Assembly (NCBI GenBank): GCA_028285035.1
Contig: JANQQF010000087.1
Location: 172,492-236,491, forward strand
Origin: Phycisphaerae bacterium
GTDB taxonomy: Bacteria > Chloroflexota > Anaerolineae > 4572-78 > J111
Reading direction: 5' to 3'
Length of the DNA stretch: 64,000 nt
Below the pieces are notes generated by a model. That model worked only from the letters and a program-made list of their open reading frames with translations, was not told the origin of the DNA and did not search any database. This document shows, in pieces, positions 1-7,761 of the stretch; the first letter of the stretch is position 1, and the number at the start of each line of letters is the position of its first letter. The position numbers were made by a program, and so were the translations under genes.

Positions 1-470
1 TCATAAGTATCGGGGCCAATCGTCTCATCGCCACGCCAGAAGTGCATCGTCGGTGGCGAAGGGAGGGTTACTTTAGGGGTGCGGTGGGTGTTGGCTTTGA
101 CAAAATCATACTCATCGCCAGAAATCGGCTGGCTCCGTTTGAGCGGGGCAGTAACCTGTGGGGCCAGAAATTCTGTTTCATTCCCCTCACCATCGTGAAA
201 GGTGTATAAGGATTTACCGGTGGACAAGCCGTCAACAAGATCAACAAAGTGCCCCCAGTAAGAGATGCGCCGAAACTCGCCATCGGTGATCGACTGTAGG
301 CCAGCCTCTTCTTGTAGTTTGATTACATTCTTAATCACTTGATCCTGAATCGACTTAAATTCAGTGGCATCAATGTCACCCTGCCGCTGCAATTTAAACG
401 CCTGACGTAACTCAAGCGGACGTAGCAAACTACCGACATGATCGGCTCGAAATAAAGGAGTTTGAGACAT
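1..470 (-). CDS. MetE C-terminal-like (zinc alkyl/methyltransferase fold) protein, 5' part only
   Basis: The gene is cut by the window edge; 156 N-terminal codons are visible, starting at ATG 468-470 with AGGAGC upstream. The start, MSQTPLFRADHVGSLLRP, is nearly the same as that of the gene at 7762-8868, and SITDGEFRR and HRTPKVTLPSP are also shared, so the two are paralogues. The family is the C-terminal catalytic domain of cobalamin-independent methionine synthase (UROD/MetE superfamily), which also contains epoxyalkane:coenzyme M transferase. The zinc ligands (HxC, later Cys) lie in the missing part and cannot be checked. It follows the nitrilase-like gene by 74 bases in the same direction and is probably in the same operon. 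The substrate is unknown. Family call firm, role open. Confidence 0.85.
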   Translation of the reverse strand, partial: MSQTPLFRADHVGSLLRPLELRQAFKLQRQGDIDATEFKSIQDQVIKNVIKLQEEAGLQSITDGEFRRISYWGHFVDLVDGLSTGKSLYTFHDGEGNETEFLAPQVTAPLKRSQPISGDEYDFVKANTHRTPKVTLPSPPTMHFWRGDETIGPDTY

Positions 471-544
471 AAAAAGCTCCTAGCCCTCAAAGTTTTTTTG
501 ACATATGCTTGTGATAGTAGCTTTCATCACGGATTCCCAATTAT

Positions 545-1618
545 TTATCGTTCTGGTTTCACCCAGATATCACGATCATGCATCAATTTTATTTGGGTTT
601 TGATCACCTTCTCTTCATATTCGGCGTGCTTCATCGGCTCACGATCGAGATAGAGATTCTTGGGATAGATTGGTTCTTCATAGAGCATTTGATACAGTTC
701 GGTGCGCAAATCTTTCATCCAGTTATCCCACTTCGCTCGGGCCCGATGATCGCGCATCGCCTCGATGTCGATGACACCACCAACGTAGGTTGAACCCGCC
801 CCATAGTCTTGCCGCCCAACGATTTGGCCTTTGTAATTCACGATAAAGGAGCGCCCACCAAAGGTATCGATGGGAATATCCGAGTCGGGAAAGAGATAGT
901 AGGTGCCCATATTCGGAGCAATAATGTACATATTGTTATCAAGAGCACGGGCTCGGGTTTGGATTTCGAAAATTTCATTCCCGGTGGCAGGGTGGGGATA
1001 GGAGGCGCGGTAGACCACCTCGGCCCCGTTCATTGCCAAGGCTCGGGCATTTTCCGGGTACGAGCCTTCATTGGCCATCATAATGCCCAACCGACCAATC
1101 TCGGTATCGACGACAGGCCAGAAGGCATCTAAATTGCGACCATACTTCTCAATCCACCAATCGTAAACATCGTGGGGGCAAACAGAGTGCTCTACGGGGA
1201 ACAGAGGTGAGACTTTGTAATGCTGCAAAATGACCTCGCCGTGCGGGTCAATGATAAAGCCAACATTGAAAAATCGATCTTTCATATCCGGGTCGGGGTG
1301 CCGGGCTTTGGCCTGAGCCATAATATAGGAGTTGTATTGCTTGGCAATCTCACCCAAAGCATCAGTCTCTTTACCTGGAATGTCAATGGCACATTCACGG
1401 GCGAATTCAACGTGATCCATATCCAGCACCTCATCATTAAAGGCCTGCAAAGCCCCTTCGGGAAAGGCGATCAATCGTACTGGCAAGTCAAGGCTGGATA
1501 GCCACGAGGCGGCCTTGACCAGATGGGTCAAATGCTCGATGTTGAGCATCACGTCATCCCGCTTTCGCACCCCTCGCACGGTCGGGATCAATCCAACAGC
1601 AGTGTATGGCTTTATCAT
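545..1618 (-). CDS. Nitrilase-superfamily (carbon-nitrogen hydrolase) protein with Cys-to-Ala at the catalytic position
   Basis: 357 residues with the alpha-beta-beta-alpha nitrilase fold pattern. Two of the three catalytic residues are seen: Glu54 in AFPEGAL and Lys135 in QHYKVSPLFP. The nucleophile motif, normally ICxD/E after the GRLG strand, reads GRLGIMMANEGSYPENAR, so the cysteine position is Ala182 (codon GCC at 1073-1075). The rest of the motif (E184, YPE, ARALAMNGAEVV) is conserved, and length and fold look intact, so this is not simple decay. Start ATG 1616-1618 has GGAGG 6 bases upstream. It sits between a BCAA-type ABC transporter and a MetE-like gene. It may be a binding or non-hydrolytic protein, or a subfamily using another nucleophile. 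Enzymatic amidase activity should not be assumed. Confidence 0.85.
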   Translation of the reverse strand: MIKPYTAVGLIPTVRGVRKRDDVMLNIEHLTHLVKAASWLSSLDLPVRLIAFPEGALQAFNDEVLDMDHVEFARECAIDIPGKETDALGEIAKQYNSYIMAQAKARHPDPDMKDRFFNVGFIIDPHGEVILQHYKVSPLFPVEHSVCPHDVYDWWIEKYGRNLDAFWPVVDTEIGRLGIMMANEGSYPENARALAMNGAEVVYRASYPHPATGNEIFEIQTRARALDNNMYIIAPNMGTYYLFPDSDIPIDTFGGRSFIVNYKGQIVGRQDYGAGSTYVGGVIDIEAMRDHRARAKWDNWMKDLRTELYQMLYEEPIYPKNLYLDREPMKHAEYEEKVIKTQIKLMHDRDIWVKPER

Positions 1619-1639
1619 ATTTACCTCCGTTGTAAATAG

Positions 1640-1706
1640 TGGATAGTTGGTAATCGGTAATTAGTAAATAGTAATTGCGTAAGCGCGGCTATAATTACTA
1701 TTTACT
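1640..1706. repeat. Short tandem-type repeat with a perfect 14-bp inverted repeat
   Basis: Between livF and the nitrilase-like gene, TAGTTGG-TAATCGG-TAATTAG-TAAATAG units of about 7 bases are tandem-like. AGTAAATAGTAATT (1663-1676) is the exact reverse complement of 1693-1706, leaving a 16-base loop. Similar heptamer repeats are known from cyanobacterial and Chloroflexi intergenic DNA. It may weaken readthrough from livF, but no clear terminator T tract belongs to it. Confidence 0.6.
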
Positions 1707-1713
1707 TTTTCGG

Positions 1714-2409
1714 TTAAACGCCTAGCAATTGATCCATCAACTCAGCCTGCTGGCGTAACTCATTTGGGGTACCTTCATATTCGATGCGGCCTTTGCTCAT
1801 CACATACACGCGATCAACAACACCGAGGGCCATTGCCAGGTTTTGTTCGACAAGCAGGATCGAAAGGCCCTTAGCCTTAACTTCAGTAATAATTCTGGCG
1901 ATTTCTTCGACGATGAGGGGAGCAAGGCCTTCGGAGGGTTCATCCAGCAGGAGAAGTTCGGGATTAGTCATCAAAGCTCGGCCTATCGCCAGCATCTGTT
2001 GTTCACCACCGCTCAATTGTCGACCATAGTTGTTCATCCGATCCCGTAAATTTGGAAAAAGCGGTAGCAAACGATCGAGGGTCCAGCCGCCATTTTGGGT
2101 ATTTCGAGCGGCCAGCGTCAGGTTCTCACGAACGGTTAGGGTGGGAAAAATGCCACGCCCTTGGGGAACCAAACCAACACCACTTTGGGCAATCTCGTAT
2201 GGAGGCCGACCTGTAATATTTTGGCCCTGTAGTAAGATTTTACCACGGCGCGGGGGTTCAAAGCCGATGATTGAGCTGATCGTCGTCGTCTTGCCGACAC
2301 CATTGCGACCGAGCAACGCGACAGCTTCCCCTTTTTTCACCTCAAGAGTCACGCCTTGCAAAATATGACTATCACCGTAGTAGGTATGAATATCGTTTAT
2401 GTTTAACAT
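1714..2409 (-). CDS. livF: Branched-chain amino acid-type ABC transporter ATPase LivF
   Basis: 231 residues, the usual LivF length. ATP-binding subunit at the inner face of the membrane. Walker A LLGRNGVGKTTT near residue 35, Q loop VPQGRGIFPTLTVRENL, ABC signature LSGGEQQ near 135, Walker B LLLLDEPSEGLAP and switch VEQN. The GRGIFP segment is typical of LivF rather than LivG. Its ATG overlaps the livG stop in TGATG, so translation is coupled. It is the last transporter gene before the nitrilase-like gene. The HAAT family imports Leu/Ile/Val but also amides, urea and aromatic compounds; the substrate here is not shown by the sequence. Confidence 0.95.
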   Translation of the reverse strand: MLNINDIHTYYGDSHILQGVTLEVKKGEAVALLGRNGVGKTTTISSIIGFEPPRRGKILLQGQNITGRPPYEIAQSGVGLVPQGRGIFPTLTVRENLTLAARNTQNGGWTLDRLLPLFPNLRDRMNNYGRQLSGGEQQMLAIGRALMTNPELLLLDEPSEGLAPLIVEEIARIITEVKAKGLSILLVEQNLAMALGVVDRVYVMSKGRIEYEGTPNELRQQAELMDQLLGV

Positions 2410-3155
2410 CAGATTTCTGTCGATCCCAAATAGATTTCACGGACGGTTGGGTTATGGCGAACCTCATCGGGGGTTCCGGTGGCAATCACCTCACCATAAT
2501 GGAGCACCGTGATTCGGTCCGCAATGTTGAAAATGACGTCCATATCATGCTCAACGATCATCATCGTCAGCGTGCGAGGCAAGGTCTGTATAAGTTTAAC
2601 CATATCAGTGGTTTCAGCCGGTGACATGCCTGCCGTCGGCTCATCAAGCAAAAGAATTTTGGGCTGAGTGGCTAAGGCCAAGGCAATTTCAAGGGCCCGC
2701 TGCTGACCATAGGCCAGCTCACTCACCTTTCGATCACGGATATCACCCAAGCCCACTTGCGCCAGCACCTGCTCAGATACTTCGGCAACCTCATGAAACG
2801 TGGAAATAGGACGAAAGATATGTCGGGTGATGCCATATTTATGCTGCACAGCGATACGCACATTTTCTAGTGCGGTCATCCCCAAAAAGAGATTGTTACG
2901 CTGAAAGGTACGGCCAATGCCCAAATTAGCGCATTCATTGGCTTTGAGCGAGGTAATGTCTTGACCGTCCAGCCAAATTTGGCCATTGGTGACGGGGAGT
3001 TCACCTGAAATCAAATTGAAGAAGGTACTTTTGCCAGCTCCATTCGGACCGATCACTGCATATCGCTCACCACTATTGACCGAGATCGAGACGTTGTTAA
3101 CCGCTTGGACCCCACCAAAGTTTTTGGTGACTTCGTTGACTTTTAACTCGCTCAT
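2409..3155 (-). CDS. livG: Branched-chain amino acid-type ABC transporter ATPase LivG
   Basis: 248 residues. Walker A GPNGAGKST near residue 38, signature ELAYGQQRALEIA near 155 (the usual LivG form, LxYGxQR instead of LSGGQ), Walker B ILLLDEPTAGMSP, and H loop IVEHDMDVIF. The C-terminal VREIYLGS tail is typical of LivG. The start ATG overlaps the livM stop by four bases (ATGA). It partners LivF to power the permease pair LivH/LivM. Confidence 0.95.
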   Translation of the reverse strand: MSELKVNEVTKNFGGVQAVNNVSISVNSGERYAVIGPNGAGKSTFFNLISGELPVTNGQIWLDGQDITSLKANECANLGIGRTFQRNNLFLGMTALENVRIAVQHKYGITRHIFRPISTFHEVAEVSEQVLAQVGLGDIRDRKVSELAYGQQRALEIALALATQPKILLLDEPTAGMSPAETTDMVKLIQTLPRTLTMMIVEHDMDVIFNIADRITVLHYGEVIATGTPDEVRHNPTVREIYLGSTEI

Positions 3156-4213
3156 TTGGCCCCCTTTCCAACAGCGTCACTGACATCTGAGGCCAATTTC
3201 TCAACAACCGCTTTGCCTGTCCCTTTGCCGGTCAAAAATCCTAAAATTCCATTGGGGGCAAACATCACAAAGGCAATAAAGACCAATCCTTCGATCAGTT
3301 GCCAGCGCTCGGTGAAGCTGCTCACCCAGAGCGGGAACATTTTAACGACAAATGCCCCCAGCACCCCGCCAAAGAGGGTCCCTGGCCCGCCAATAACCAA
3401 GGCCAACATTGCCTCACCCGAGGTATTAAGAAAAAGAGAGGTTGGGCTAGCGCCTTGGAAGAAGTGCGCCTGAAGAACACCGGCCAAGGCCGCAAACGCT
3501 CCAGCGATCACAAAGACCGCCAGTTTGTAGGCGTCAGTATTGTAGCCCAAAGCTTTCATCCGGCCTTCATTCTCGCGAATGCCCTGCAATGTCCAGCCGA
3601 ATGGGCTGTTGATAATCTGTCGCATCAAATACCAAGCCAGGAGAAAAAAGACGAGCGTTAGGAAATAATAAGGCACTCGCAGGGGGCTAAAGGCGTAGCT
3701 CAAGGGGCCGATACCAATTTCGGCATTGGCGACACCCGTTAAACCATCTGACCCGCCCGTGACTTCGGTCCAGCGATTGAAGATGCTAAACACCATTTGG
3801 GCTGCGGCCAAGGTGATCATCAAAAAGTAAACGCCTGTGGTGCGGATGGCAAAGAAACCGACAAATAAGGCAAAAAGGGCCACGAGCACCACGACAATGG
3901 GAATGGTGACGAGCAAATTACTGGTCAAATCAAGGGCACGAGGATTGGTAGAGGCTAAATAGGCAGCCCCATACACGCCCAACCCAAAGTATGCAGCGTG
4001 ACCAAAGGAGGGCATCCCGGTGTATCCCAGCAGGAGGTCAAGGCTCATCGCAAACATACCAAAAATCATCACTTGGATCACCAAGCCACGATAATAGATG
4101 GGAGCAAAGAAGGGATAGACAACGGCCGCAATAAATAGAGCGATGATAATCCAACGCCGATATTGGGCATAAAACGCACGAATAGTGTCCAGAAAGCTGT
4201 TTACAGTGGTCAT
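3152..4213 (-). CDS. livM: Branched-chain amino acid-type ABC permease LivM
   Basis: Inner-membrane permease, about 353 residues, with 8-10 hydrophobic segments and the family motif GYTGMPSFGHAAYFGLGVYG near residue 60-80, plus GWTLQGIRENEGRMKALGYN (the EAA-like loop contacting the ATPases). I use ATG 4211-4213, one base past the livH stop and preceded by GGAGGG. A longer in-frame reading would start at TTG 4237 inside livH and has no ribosome site. The N-terminal extension before the first membrane segment is short and polar. Confidence 0.93.
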   Translation of the reverse strand: MTTVNSFLDTIRAFYAQYRRWIIIALFIAAVVYPFFAPIYYRGLVIQVMIFGMFAMSLDLLLGYTGMPSFGHAAYFGLGVYGAAYLASTNPRALDLTSNLLVTIPIVVVLVALFALFVGFFAIRTTGVYFLMITLAAAQMVFSIFNRWTEVTGGSDGLTGVANAEIGIGPLSYAFSPLRVPYYFLTLVFFLLAWYLMRQIINSPFGWTLQGIRENEGRMKALGYNTDAYKLAVFVIAGAFAALAGVLQAHFFQGASPTSLFLNTSGEAMLALVIGGPGTLFGGVLGAFVVKMFPLWVSSFTERWQLIEGLVFIAFVMFAPNGILGFLTGKGTGKAVVEKLASDVSDAVGKGAK

Positions 4214-4214
4214 C

Positions 4215-5084
4215 TTATTCAAATCCCTCCAAGCCAAATAGGCCCGACGGTTTGATTAACAGAACCACCGCCATCACTGCGAAAATGATAAAGAGGGAAA
4301 ACTCGGGGATAATCGCTTTGCCAAAGGTATCTGCCACTCCGATAAGTAACGATCCCCAAAACGCCCCCGTCAAGGATCCTAAACCGCCGATGACAACAAC
4401 AACAATTGCCAGAATTAAGATTTCAAAGCCGAGTTCTAGTGAAATCGAAAAAATCGGCGCACCGAGTACACCTGCCAATGTGCCTAGCATCGTGCCAAAG
4501 ACAAAAACGCCCGTGAAGACCCGTTCAATATTGATCCCCAAGCCGCTGACCATTTTCGCATCCGAGACCCCAGCCCGTACGATGGCCCCGATACGAGTCC
4601 GTTCCAGGAAAAGCCACAGGGCCGCGAAGAGCAGTAGACCGAAAATAATGAGGGTAAACCGATAGGTGGGGAACTGTACGCCGAGGATTGGCATTTGACC
4701 ACTGAGGAGCGGAGGGGGGGTATACGTCAAGGGAGCGGACTCCCAGATCCAGTCAATTACGTCGGTCACCGCAATGGCAATTCCAAACGTAAGTAAGACC
4801 TGTTTTAGGTGATTTTGACCGCCGTAAAAATATCGCAGAAAGTACCGCTCGATAAAATACCCCAAAATTCCGACCAAGGGGGGCGCAACAAGTAGAGCTA
4901 CCCAAAATCCCCCATACTCTGTCACGACGGTAAAGCCGATGTAACTACCGGCCAAATAAAAGACGCCGTGACTGAGGTTAACGACATTCATCTGCCCGAA
5001 GATGAGGGACAGTCCAGCGGCCATAATAAACAAAACCATGCCACTAACCACCCCGTTGAGGGCTTGGATAATAAAATTTTCCAT
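4215..5084 (-). CDS. livH: Branched-chain amino acid-type ABC permease LivH
   Basis: 289 residues, typical LivH length, with about eight membrane segments. Family motifs: GLSLIFGQMNVVNLSHGVFYLAG near residue 23, and GLGSLTGAFWGSLLIGVADTFG near 230. Forms the channel with LivM. It follows the binding-protein gene by 97 bases, and that gap holds a long perfect hairpin which probably sets a lower expression level for the membrane subunits. Confidence 0.94.
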   Translation of the reverse strand: MENFIIQALNGVVSGMVLFIMAAGLSLIFGQMNVVNLSHGVFYLAGSYIGFTVVTEYGGFWVALLVAPPLVGILGYFIERYFLRYFYGGQNHLKQVLLTFGIAIAVTDVIDWIWESAPLTYTPPPLLSGQMPILGVQFPTYRFTLIIFGLLLFAALWLFLERTRIGAIVRAGVSDAKMVSGLGINIERVFTGVFVFGTMLGTLAGVLGAPIFSISLELGFEILILAIVVVVIGGLGSLTGAFWGSLLIGVADTFGKAIIPEFSLFIIFAVMAVVLLIKPSGLFGLEGFE

Positions 5085-5121
5085 ATATTTTTATATTCCA
5101 ACTTGTAGAGTGGTGATATGG

Positions 5122-5162
5122 GTCAGTATTTCAGTTCGCTATATGCGAACTGAAATACTGAC
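5122..5162 (-). repeat. Perfect 18-bp inverted repeat between binding-protein and permease genes
   Basis: GTCAGTATTTCAGTTCGC at 5122-5139 is exactly complementary to 5145-5162, with a 5-base TATAT loop. No T tract follows on the minus strand, so it is not a classical terminator. Hairpins in this position (as between malE and malF) stabilise the upstream binding-protein mRNA and reduce downstream expression. That role is inferred here. Confidence 0.75.
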
Positions 5163-5181
5163 AAGCTAACTCAAGAATGAA

Positions 5182-6417
5182 TTAACCCATTGAGTCATCA
5201 CCTGGGTCAACAACCTCACCCAGATTTTCAAGGACCTTATTGTGAAGTAAGCCATCGGTGTGTCGCACAACCTCACGCAGATACCAATCTTGACGTGGGT
5301 TTTGAGTGGCTTCATCCAAAACGAACGAACCTCGCGGTGAAGCAAAGCTAATGCCATTCATCGCTTCAACCAATTTGTTAACATCACTCGTATCACCTTC
5401 AGTCCGCTCAATCATGGTCGAAATAACACGGGCAGAGTCATATCCTTGCACAGAGAAGCTTGAAGGAGCCAAACCATACTCGCCTTCATACGCTTCAATA
5501 AAGGCATTGTTTTCAGGAATATCATTAACATAACCCCACAACCAAGAGTTGATGATGCCTTCTGCCGGATCACCAATCACCCGCAAAACATCCTCTGAGG
5601 TTTGAGCATTGTTGGCATACATTGGAATTTGTGACATGAGATCAAAGTCAACAGCAGCCTGGAAGAAGGCAATCCCTGCCCCACCGGGCAAAAAGATATA
5701 GAAGAAATCCGCATCTCGATTGGCAATATCAGCCACAATTGGGGCCGGGTCACCCATCCCAGGGAAGGGGACCATCACATGTTCAATGGAGCCACCGGCG
5801 TTGGTGTAGTGGTAATCAAAAGAGTCACGCTCATTATGGCCAGCGGTATAGTCAGCAAAAACACCAATCGCTTTTTTACCCACATTATTAGCCGTCCACT
5901 CCCCCATTTTGGCCCCCATCATCCAGTTACTAAATGAGGCTCGCCAGATGTAAGGAGACTTGGCCCCGCGAGAGATTGGGTTAGCCCCAGCATTGGCCAC
6001 AATAAACATCTTCTGGGCTTCGTGGAGGTAGTCACGACAGGCCATCAAAACCCCAGAGCTGACGATACCGGTCATCACGTCAACATTATCTTGCTCAACC
6101 AGTTTACGGGCTTTTTGCAAGCCAATTTCAGGATTCCCTTCCGTATCTTCCTGAACATACTCAATAGGGCGACCAGCAATTTCATTACCAAGGCTGTTCA
6201 TCCAAAGTTTGACACCATTGGTGATCTCAGAGCCATAAGCCCCGAAGTTCCCAGAGCTTGGTACCAACAGCCCAATTTTGAGGGGGCCAGAAGAGCCGCC
6301 TGTACCACAGCCGCTTAACACCGAGGGGATGGCTAAGGTAGCTGCTGCCCCACCCGCCAACTTCAAAAAGCTCCGGCGATTCATTGAGAAATCTTTTTGT
6401 TTTACGTCTTTAGACAT
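5182..6417 (-). CDS. BCAA-type ABC substrate-binding lipoprotein (Peripla_BP_6), Tat signal
   Basis: About 411 residues. N-terminus MNRRSFLKLAGG carries a twin-arginine motif (Arg14-Arg15), then a hydrophobic stretch and the lipobox LSGC (Cys37), so it is predicted to be a Tat-exported lipoprotein. The body LKIGLLVPSSGNFGAYGSEI...ITNGVKLW and IEYVQEDTEGNPEIGLQKARKLVEQD is the type I periplasmic-binding fold of the LivJ/AmiC family. Start ATG 6415-6417 follows a strong AAGGAGG five bases upstream; a longer reading to 6444 lacks this. It delivers ligand to LivHMGF. The C-terminal DPGDDSMG tail is acidic. Ligand not deducible. Confidence 0.93.
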   Translation of the reverse strand: MSKDVKQKDFSMNRRSFLKLAGGAAATLAIPSVLSGCGTGGSSGPLKIGLLVPSSGNFGAYGSEITNGVKLWMNSLGNEIAGRPIEYVQEDTEGNPEIGLQKARKLVEQDNVDVMTGIVSSGVLMACRDYLHEAQKMFIVANAGANPISRGAKSPYIWRASFSNWMMGAKMGEWTANNVGKKAIGVFADYTAGHNERDSFDYHYTNAGGSIEHVMVPFPGMGDPAPIVADIANRDADFFYIFLPGGAGIAFFQAAVDFDLMSQIPMYANNAQTSEDVLRVIGDPAEGIINSWLWGYVNDIPENNAFIEAYEGEYGLAPSSFSVQGYDSARVISTMIERTEGDTSDVNKLVEAMNGISFASPRGSFVLDEATQNPRQDWYLREVVRHTDGLLHNKVLENLGEVVDPGDDSMG

Positions 6418-6456
6418 ATCTTCCTCCTTATAAAGATAAATCAATTGGTTTATTGT

Positions 6457-6484
6457 ACCTCTAAATTAGAGGTGTTGTAACAAC
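6457..6484. promoter_or_regulatory. Two adjacent palindromes, operator-like, upstream of the binding-protein gene
   Basis: ACCTCTAA-A-TTAGAGGT (6457-6473) is a perfect 17-base palindrome and is followed at once by GTTGT-A-ACAAC (6474-6484), also perfect. GTnnnAC-type palindromes are the usual targets of GntR/FCD regulators such as the one encoded at 8921-9655. Both lie downstream of the promoter at 6518-6545, in the expected transcribed leader. Regulator assignment is inference. Confidence 0.5.
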
Positions 6485-6517
6485 TGGATTGCATTACACT
6501 TCTAGGACGGTCGTCTT

Positions 6518-6545
6518 ATTTTATGCAACAGATCGAATGTGTCAA
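6518..6545 (-). promoter_or_regulatory. Sigma70-type promoter for the ABC importer genes
   Basis: On the minus strand TTGACA (6540-6545), a 16-base spacer and TAAAAT (6518-6523). It lies about 100 bases upstream of the binding-protein start, after the stop of the MetE-like gene, so the importer can be transcribed separately. Confidence 0.6.
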
Positions 6546-6561
6546 GCCCTAACAAAAGGTA

Positions 6562-7593
6562 TTAGGTTTGATCAGCGACTGAGGCATGAATATCGAGTAA
6601 CCCTGGCACAGTCGCTGGGTCACGGCGACCAAAGCCACATTCGGTGGCCACACCAAAATTTTGTACGTGCTTTAGCGCTTGATTTACACGCTGGGCGGTA
6701 CCATCAACGCCGTCGGTGTAATGAACACAGCCCACATAGAGTTCAATATCTGGGTTGATATTCAAGTTGGTTAGGGGTTCAAAATAGGTATCATCCGTGC
6801 GATCACGGGGAACAGGCATATGAATCCATTGCACTGAACGGGGCGCATCAGCACTAATACCGTTCGCAAAGGCTACAGAGGTAGCAAAGTCATTGGGTTC
6901 GATAATGTGCTTGTGGCCGGGATCGCCGTAGCACAGATGCACACCAGCTTCAACTGGCTCCGGGATGTAGCCAAGCAGCCGATTAACTCGCTCTAATGAG
7001 GCTTCTACCGGGTTATCATAATGAAGCTCAAAGCCACCATCGGCCCCAACCACCTCATAACACACATCCCACTGTATCGCTAGCTCATCATTGGGAATGG
7101 CAGCGACCAAGGCATCAATCTCTTTTTTCATGGCTGCTTCATAGGTATCTTCAACCAAGCCACGATGCTCTTGGCCAATAAATCCAGCAACAAAAGCCAC
7201 AGGGGTGGGCAGGGCAACCTGAAATTTCACAGAATCAGGGATGACACCATCGGCTTTAAGTTGCTTGAAGACAGCGTATGAGGCAATGCCTTCTTTTGCA
7301 TAATCAAGGTTTTCGATTCGGAGATCATCAGGGGAGACACCGTCGCGGATGTAGTAAACGGGACGCTCAACTTTATCTTTAAAGTTAGCAAATTCACCAC
7401 TTGCGGCACGGCCCTCAAATTGGGGATTGTTGTTGAGCACCTGATGCTGCCATCGAATCCAGTAGGAACGTTTACCAGTTTCACCGTCTGGGTATCGTTT
7501 GGCTCGCTCACCAAGATGTTTGGCGAGACGACGAAAAACCGCTTCATTATCCTCTAGCGGAATACTTCCAACTAAATGAACATGACGTGACAT
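6562..7593 (-). CDS. MetE-like / UROD-fold protein, divergent paralogue
   Basis: 343 residues from ATG 7591-7593, which has GAGGAGG five bases upstream. N-terminal HLVGSIPLED and PDGETGKRSYWIRWQ define a divergent MetE C-terminal-like family. Probable zinc ligands: His219 and Cys221 in GVHLCYGDPGHKH and Cys319 in ATECGFGRR. The region of the usual third ligand (Glu in MetE) reads WIHMPVPRDR, so that position is unclear. It is only weakly similar to the two other MetE-like genes in the window, so the locus has two subfamilies, which suggests sequential or complex-forming steps. Homocysteine methylation is the family archetype, but alkyl or C-C/C-S cleavage reactions also occur in the fold. Function unassigned. 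Confidence 0.85.
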   Translation of the reverse strand: MSRHVHLVGSIPLEDNEAVFRRLAKHLGERAKRYPDGETGKRSYWIRWQHQVLNNNPQFEGRAASGEFANFKDKVERPVYYIRDGVSPDDLRIENLDYAKEGIASYAVFKQLKADGVIPDSVKFQVALPTPVAFVAGFIGQEHRGLVEDTYEAAMKKEIDALVAAIPNDELAIQWDVCYEVVGADGGFELHYDNPVEASLERVNRLLGYIPEPVEAGVHLCYGDPGHKHIIEPNDFATSVAFANGISADAPRSVQWIHMPVPRDRTDDTYFEPLTNLNINPDIELYVGCVHYTDGVDGTAQRVNQALKHVQNFGVATECGFGRRDPATVPGLLDIHASVADQT

Positions 7594-7689
7594 GGTTTCC
7601 TCCTCGAATACCAATCAACAAACAGCTAACAGTTACTCACATGTTAGGATAACTTACTATTGGAATTATGACAAAATGGGCGGGGGCAG

Positions 7690-7757
7690 GGTAGCAGTGT
7701 AACAGGGAAACAAGGAAAGAGGCTTTTGTGCCCCTACTACCCTGTTACTTTGCTACC
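7690..7757. repeat. Palindromic intergenic repeat, copy 1
   Basis: Left arm 7690-7707 (starts GGTAGCAGTGTAACAGGG) pairs with 7740-7757 at 16 of 18 positions; the loop is about 32 bases. Its core (GGTAGCA..GTAA) recurs in the hairpin at 26925-26967, so this is a dispersed palindromic element rather than a gene-specific terminator. Confidence 0.6.
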
Positions 7758-7761
7758 TTAT

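Noticed and set aside
5122..5162. Terminator
   Set aside because: The stem is perfect but no T tract follows; the downstream permease genes are clearly part of the same unit.
6489..6758. Plus-strand reading frame opposite the MetE-like gene
   Set aside because: It is antisense to a well-supported gene and its translation has no recognisable pattern.
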